Assembly: GCF_039729195.1 (NCBI RefSeq)
Contig: NZ_CP155796.1
Span: 2,108,001-2,172,000, forward strand
Reading direction: 5' to 3'
Origin: Mycobacterium sp. DL
GTDB taxonomy: Bacteria > Actinomycetota > Actinomycetes > Mycobacteriales > Mycobacteriaceae
Length of the DNA: 64,000 nt
The translations under genes were made by a program, and so were the position numbers. Of this stretch, positions 61,317 to 64,000 are shown piece after piece (position 1 is the first letter of the stretch; every line of letters begins with the position of its first letter). The notes under the pieces were generated by a model. It saw only the letters and a program-made list of their open reading frames with translations, was not told the origin of the DNA and did not search any database.

Positions 61317-62323
61317 GACTGGCCGTGATCGCCGGCGACGGCATCGGACCGGAGGTCATCGGCGAAGCGCTGACGGTGCTCGACGCCGTACTGCCCGGCG
61401 TGCAGAAGACCGAGTACGACCTCGGCGCTCGGCAGTACCACGCGACCGGCGAGGTGCTGCCCGACTCGGTGCTCGCCGAGTTGAAGGGGCACGACGCGAT
61501 TCTGTTGGGCGCCATCGGCGATCCGTCGGTGCCCAGCGGACTGCTCGAACGTGGGCTGCTGTTGCGTGTCCGGTTCGAACTGGACCACCACATCAACCTG
61601 CGGCCGGGCCGGCTCTATCCCGGTGTGCAGAGCCCGCTGGCCGGCAACCCCGAGATCGACTTCGTTGTCGTCCGGGAAGGCACCGAGGGGCCCTACACCG
61701 GTAACGGTGGCGCCATCCGGGTCGACACGCCCCATGAGATCGCCACCGAGGTGAGCGTCAACACCGCCTACGGGGTGCGCCGGGTCGTGCAGGACGCATT
61801 CGGTCGAGCGCAGCAGCGGCGCAAGCATCTGACCCTGGTGCACAAGAACAACGTCCTGACCTACGCCGGGTCGCTGTGGTGGCGCACGGTGCAGGCCGTG
61901 GCACCGGAGTATCCCGACGTCGAGGTCGCGTACCTGCATGTCGACGCCGCCACCATCCACCTGGTCACCGACCCGGGCCGGTTCGACGTCATCGTCACCG
62001 ACAACCTCTTCGGGGACATCATCACCGATCTGGCAGCGGCCGTGTGCGGCGGCATCGGTCTGGCTGCCAGCGGCAATATCGATGCGACGCGGACGAATCC
62101 GTCGATGTTCGAGCCGGTGCACGGCAGCGCCCCGGACATCGCGGGCCAGGGCATCGCGGATCCGACGGCAGCGGTCATGTCGGTGGCGCTGCTGCTGGCG
62201 CACCTGGGCGAGCTCAGCGCCGCGGCGCGGGTCGACAAGGCCGTCGAGGAGCATCTCGCGACGCGTGGTGACGAGAAACTGTCGACATCGGCCGTGGGCG
62301 CCCGAATCCTGGGGAAGCTGTAG
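61313..62323 (+). CDS. leuB: 3-isopropylmalate dehydrogenase
   Basis: NAD-dependent enzyme of leucine synthesis, 336 residues. N-terminal [20 protein letters not shown]; substrate arginines in [20 protein letters not shown] near residue 85; [14 protein letters not shown]; the Lys/Asp site region HKNNVL and [19 protein letters not shown] near residue 220; and the NAD site [17 protein letters not shown] near residue 265. Its start overlaps the serA stop (ATGA), linking serine and leucine synthesis, as in other mycobacteria. Confidence 0.96.
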   Translation: MRLAVIAGDGIGPEVIGEALTVLDAVLPGVQKTEYDLGARQYHATGEVLPDSVLAELKGHDAILLGAIGDPSVPSGLLERGLLLRVRFELDHHINLRPGRLYPGVQSPLAGNPEIDFVVVREGTEGPYTGNGGAIRVDTPHEIATEVSVNTAYGVRRVVQDAFGRAQQRRKHLTLVHKNNVLTYAGSLWWRTVQAVAPEYPDVEVAYLHVDAATIHLVTDPGRFDVIVTDNLFGDIITDLAAAVCGGIGLAASGNIDATRTNPSMFEPVHGSAPDIAGQGIADPTAAVMSVALLLAHLGELSAAARVDKAVEEHLATRGDEKLSTSAVGARILGKL

Positions 62324-62346
62324 GCATCTCCGGACGGTTCGCGACG

Positions 62347-62934
62347 CTGACGCGGCAGTGTCGGCTGTTCGCGATCGGTTCGGCGTTCTTCGCCACGGCG
62401 ACGGTTCCCGGGTTCCCGGCGTGGGCCGGGGCCGGTGCCGCCAACTTCCTGTGCTTCGTCGGCTCATTTTTCTTCACCACCGCTGCGTGGATGCAGCTGG
62501 CACAGGCAACCGGGTCCGACCATTCTCCCGCCGAACGAGCCTCGGCTGCAGTTCAGTTCGTCGGCACGCTGCTGTTCAACCTGGGCACCGGCGCGTCGGT
62601 TCTGGCGCACGCCGTGACGGCGGAACGGCGGTATGTGTGGACTCCCGACGCGGTCGGGTCGAGCGCATTCCTGCTCAGCGGCGTCCTCGGTTTCGTCGCT
62701 GTCACCGCCACCGTGGGATTGTTCGAACTCCGGTCTCGGGACTGGTGGGCGTCGGCGATCAACCTGATCGGCTGCGTCGCGTTCGGGGTGTCGGCGATCG
62801 CCGCATTCGTCCGGGTCACCGGGGTGACCGCCGATGCGCGGCTGGCCAACCTCGGCACGTTCGTCGGGGCGCTGTGCTTTCTGGCGGCCGCGCTGATGGC
62901 GTTGCCGCGCCGGCTCACTCGCCCGGGCGGTTAG
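62347..62934 (+). CDS. YrhK-like multi-helix membrane protein, start codon unclear
   Basis: A frame with six hydrophobic helices follows leuB: RLFAIGSAFFATATVPGF, NFLCFVGSFFFTTAAWMQL, VQFVGTLLFNLGTGASV, SSAFLLSGVLGFVAVTATV, a WW-led helix and ANLGTFVGALCFLAAALMAL. The pattern resembles YrhK-domain proteins. The frame is open from 62272, but no ATG, GTG or TTG occurs before ATG at 62491, which would remove the first two helices. I annotate from a CTG at 62347 as a compromise; a GTA at 62320, overlapping the leuB stop, might be a mutated GTG. Function unknown. The 3' end overlaps the convergent MFS gene by 20 bases. Confidence 0.6.
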   Translation: MTRQCRLFAIGSAFFATATVPGFPAWAGAGAANFLCFVGSFFFTTAAWMQLAQATGSDHSPAERASAAVQFVGTLLFNLGTGASVLAHAVTAERRYVWTPDAVGSSAFLLSGVLGFVAVTATVGLFELRSRDWWASAINLIGCVAFGVSAIAAFVRVTGVTADARLANLGTFVGALCFLAAALMALPRRLTRPGG

Positions 62935-64000
62935 TGCGCGAGGAAGTCACAGGCACCGCGGGGATCGCCAGCAGTGGGAACAGCGCGCACACCGCAAAGG
63001 TGATCGGGTAACCGGCGACGCCGATCAGCGCGCCGAACAAGGGCGGAACGAGACCGGAGGTGAACAACTGGCTGGTGTTCTGGGTGCCCAACGCCCGACC
63101 GCTCCAGAACGGGCCGGCGATCTCGGCGATCGCGGTGAAGGCCAAGCCGTTGTCCGACACGGTGACCACCGATGCCACCATCATCAACCCGATGCTCAGC
63201 GGTGAGTCGAGCCAGTCGGTCAGTGCCATCAGCGCCATGGCCGCCGCCGCAGCGAGCGCGATCGTCCGGATGGGCCGCAGGCGCGCGCCGAGGACATCTC
63301 CGGAGCGCTTCAGCACGGCGTCCGACCAACGTCCCGCCGCGATCCGCCCGCCGGCGCCCAGCACCTGCGCCGCGGTGACCAGTAGCCCCGCCGATCCGGG
63401 CGACCACCCGTGTTCACTGATCAACCACGCCAGTGTGAATGTCCAGACCAGTACCTGCGGCACCACCAGCAGGACCGAGACGAGGTGAATGCGCATCAAC
63501 AGCCGCGAGTCCCGATAGGGGTTGGCGAGATCGGCCGCCGGCGCGCCGGCGCGCGGCGGCCGGGGCGGATCGACAACGGCCACGGCACATATCACCGCCG
63601 ACGCCGAGCACACGATCGCGGGGAACAGTAAGGCCCCTGCGACGCCGTGGGATTCCGCGACTCGGGGGATGACCAGCGCACCGAGGCCCACTCCCAGTGG
63701 TTGGGCGGTCTGCCGGATTCCCATCACCAGGCCCCGCTTTTCGGCGGCGAACCAGCCGACAACCAGTCGCCCGCTTGCGGTATTGCTGCTCGCAGCGGCC
63801 ATCCCGCCGAGGAACAGGAACACGCTGATCGCGACCAGAGAGTCCGCCGACGCGGCAGCGAACGCGGCGGCGGCGGTGAGCGCGGAACCCAGTGCCAACA
63901 CCAGGCGTTCCCCGACACGATCCACGACGTATCCCCAGGCGATCAGCGTTACCACCATGCCCAGGCTGGGCATCGCCGATACCAGCCCCGCCTGGGCCAG
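62915..64000 (-). CDS. MFS transporter, N-terminus outside window (Rv2994-like)
   Basis: Major facilitator superfamily permease; 362 codons are visible and the frame is still open at base 64000, so the start lies beyond it. The loop 2-3 motif is partly recognisable in WGYVVDRVGERLVLALGSAL, and RLVVGWFAAEKRGLVMGIRQ fits the helix 4-5 region. About ten helices are encoded here. The substrate is unknown. It ends inside the YrhK-like gene. Confidence 0.9.
   Translation of the reverse strand: MAQAGLVSAMPSLGMVVTLIAWGYVVDRVGERLVLALGSALTAAAAFAAASADSLVAISVFLFLGGMAAASSNTASGRLVVGWFAAEKRGLVMGIRQTAQPLGVGLGALVIPRVAESHGVAGALLFPAIVCSASAVICAVAVVDPPRPPRAGAPAADLANPYRDSRLLMRIHLVSVLLVVPQVLVWTFTLAWLISEHGWSPGSAGLLVTAAQVLGAGGRIAAGRWSDAVLKRSGDVLGARLRPIRTIALAAAAAMALMALTDWLDSPLSIGLMMVASVVTVSDNGLAFTAIAEIAGPFWSGRALGTQNTSQLFTSGLVPPLFGALIGVAGYPITFAVCALFPLLAIPAVPVTSSRTNRPGE

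Overview
The window is chromosomal DNA from a high-G+C actinobacterium of the family Mycobacteriaceae, most like a fast-growing Mycolicibacterium; the species cannot be read from the sequence. The evidence is gene content and order. From memory of the M. tuberculosis H37Rv map, the window runs antiparallel through the homologues of about Rv3049c (monooxygenase) to Rv2994 (MFS transporter): nrdF2, adhC, fecB, ctaD, serB2, Rv3041c-Rv3034c, Rv3032-Rv3030, etfB/etfA, Rv3027c-Rv3024c, lpqA, Rv3015c, ligA, Rv3013, gatC/gatA, pfkA, gatB, lppZ, doxX, cfp6, ilvB/ilvN/ilvC, Rv2997, serA and leuB. Almost all of it is densely packed core genome. No tRNA, rRNA, insertion sequence, prophage or CRISPR array was seen.

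Layout. 1-2569: end of a flavin monooxygenase, then nrdF behind tandem NrdR-like boxes. 2566-5163: an extra two-component locus with a NarL-type kinase, a stand-alone receiver and a NarL-type regulator. 5313-9009: a three-subunit molybdenum aldehyde oxidoreductase of PaoABC/YagTSR type. 8998-14597: alcohol dehydrogenase, iron-siderophore lipoprotein, cytochrome oxidase subunit I and SerB2. 14677-17670: a MocR/YczR-type regulator divergent from a small ORF, a YczE-type membrane protein and a P-loop kinase. 17737-23059: ABC ATPase, NUDIX, a shortened EchA17, two methyltransferase-like proteins and a secreted protein. 23076-26108: an AGCS symporter and a beta-propeller lipoprotein carrying a minisatellite. 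26249-32166: acyltransferase, glucose-6-phosphate dehydrogenase, and the GT4/GH57/methyltransferase set for methylglucose lipopolysaccharide. 32374-38305: electron-transfer flavoprotein, a GNAT/PlsC acyltransferase pair, IscS and MnmA. 38307-45436: lipoprotein, MetE-like protein, acyl-CoA ligase, YjbR protein, LigA and an ACT protein. 45470-51300: GatC, GatA, PfkA and GatB followed by an orphan PrrB-like kinase. 51311-53908: LppZ, DoxX and Cfp6. 53974-62323: branched-chain amino acid genes behind a leader-peptide attenuator, a WrbA-like flavoprotein, a phytoene-dehydrogenase-like protein, SerA and LeuB. 62347-64000: a YrhK-like membrane protein and the end of an MFS transporter.

Shared themes. 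Many genes start 6-9 bases after a TANNNT -10 hexamer, so leaderless transcription looks common, including for the ilv leader peptide. Co-directional neighbours often overlap by ATGA or GTGA. Convergent neighbours abut or overlap at their stop codons, and two convergent gaps instead hold very long perfect or near-perfect inverted repeats. The parts that look added to the ancestral order are the two-component locus, the Pao-like operon, the MocR-YczE module, the AGCS symporter, the G6PDH gene and the PrrB-like orphan kinase. I did not find a clearly new multi-gene system; the best leads are short regulatory or repeat elements and the added signalling genes.
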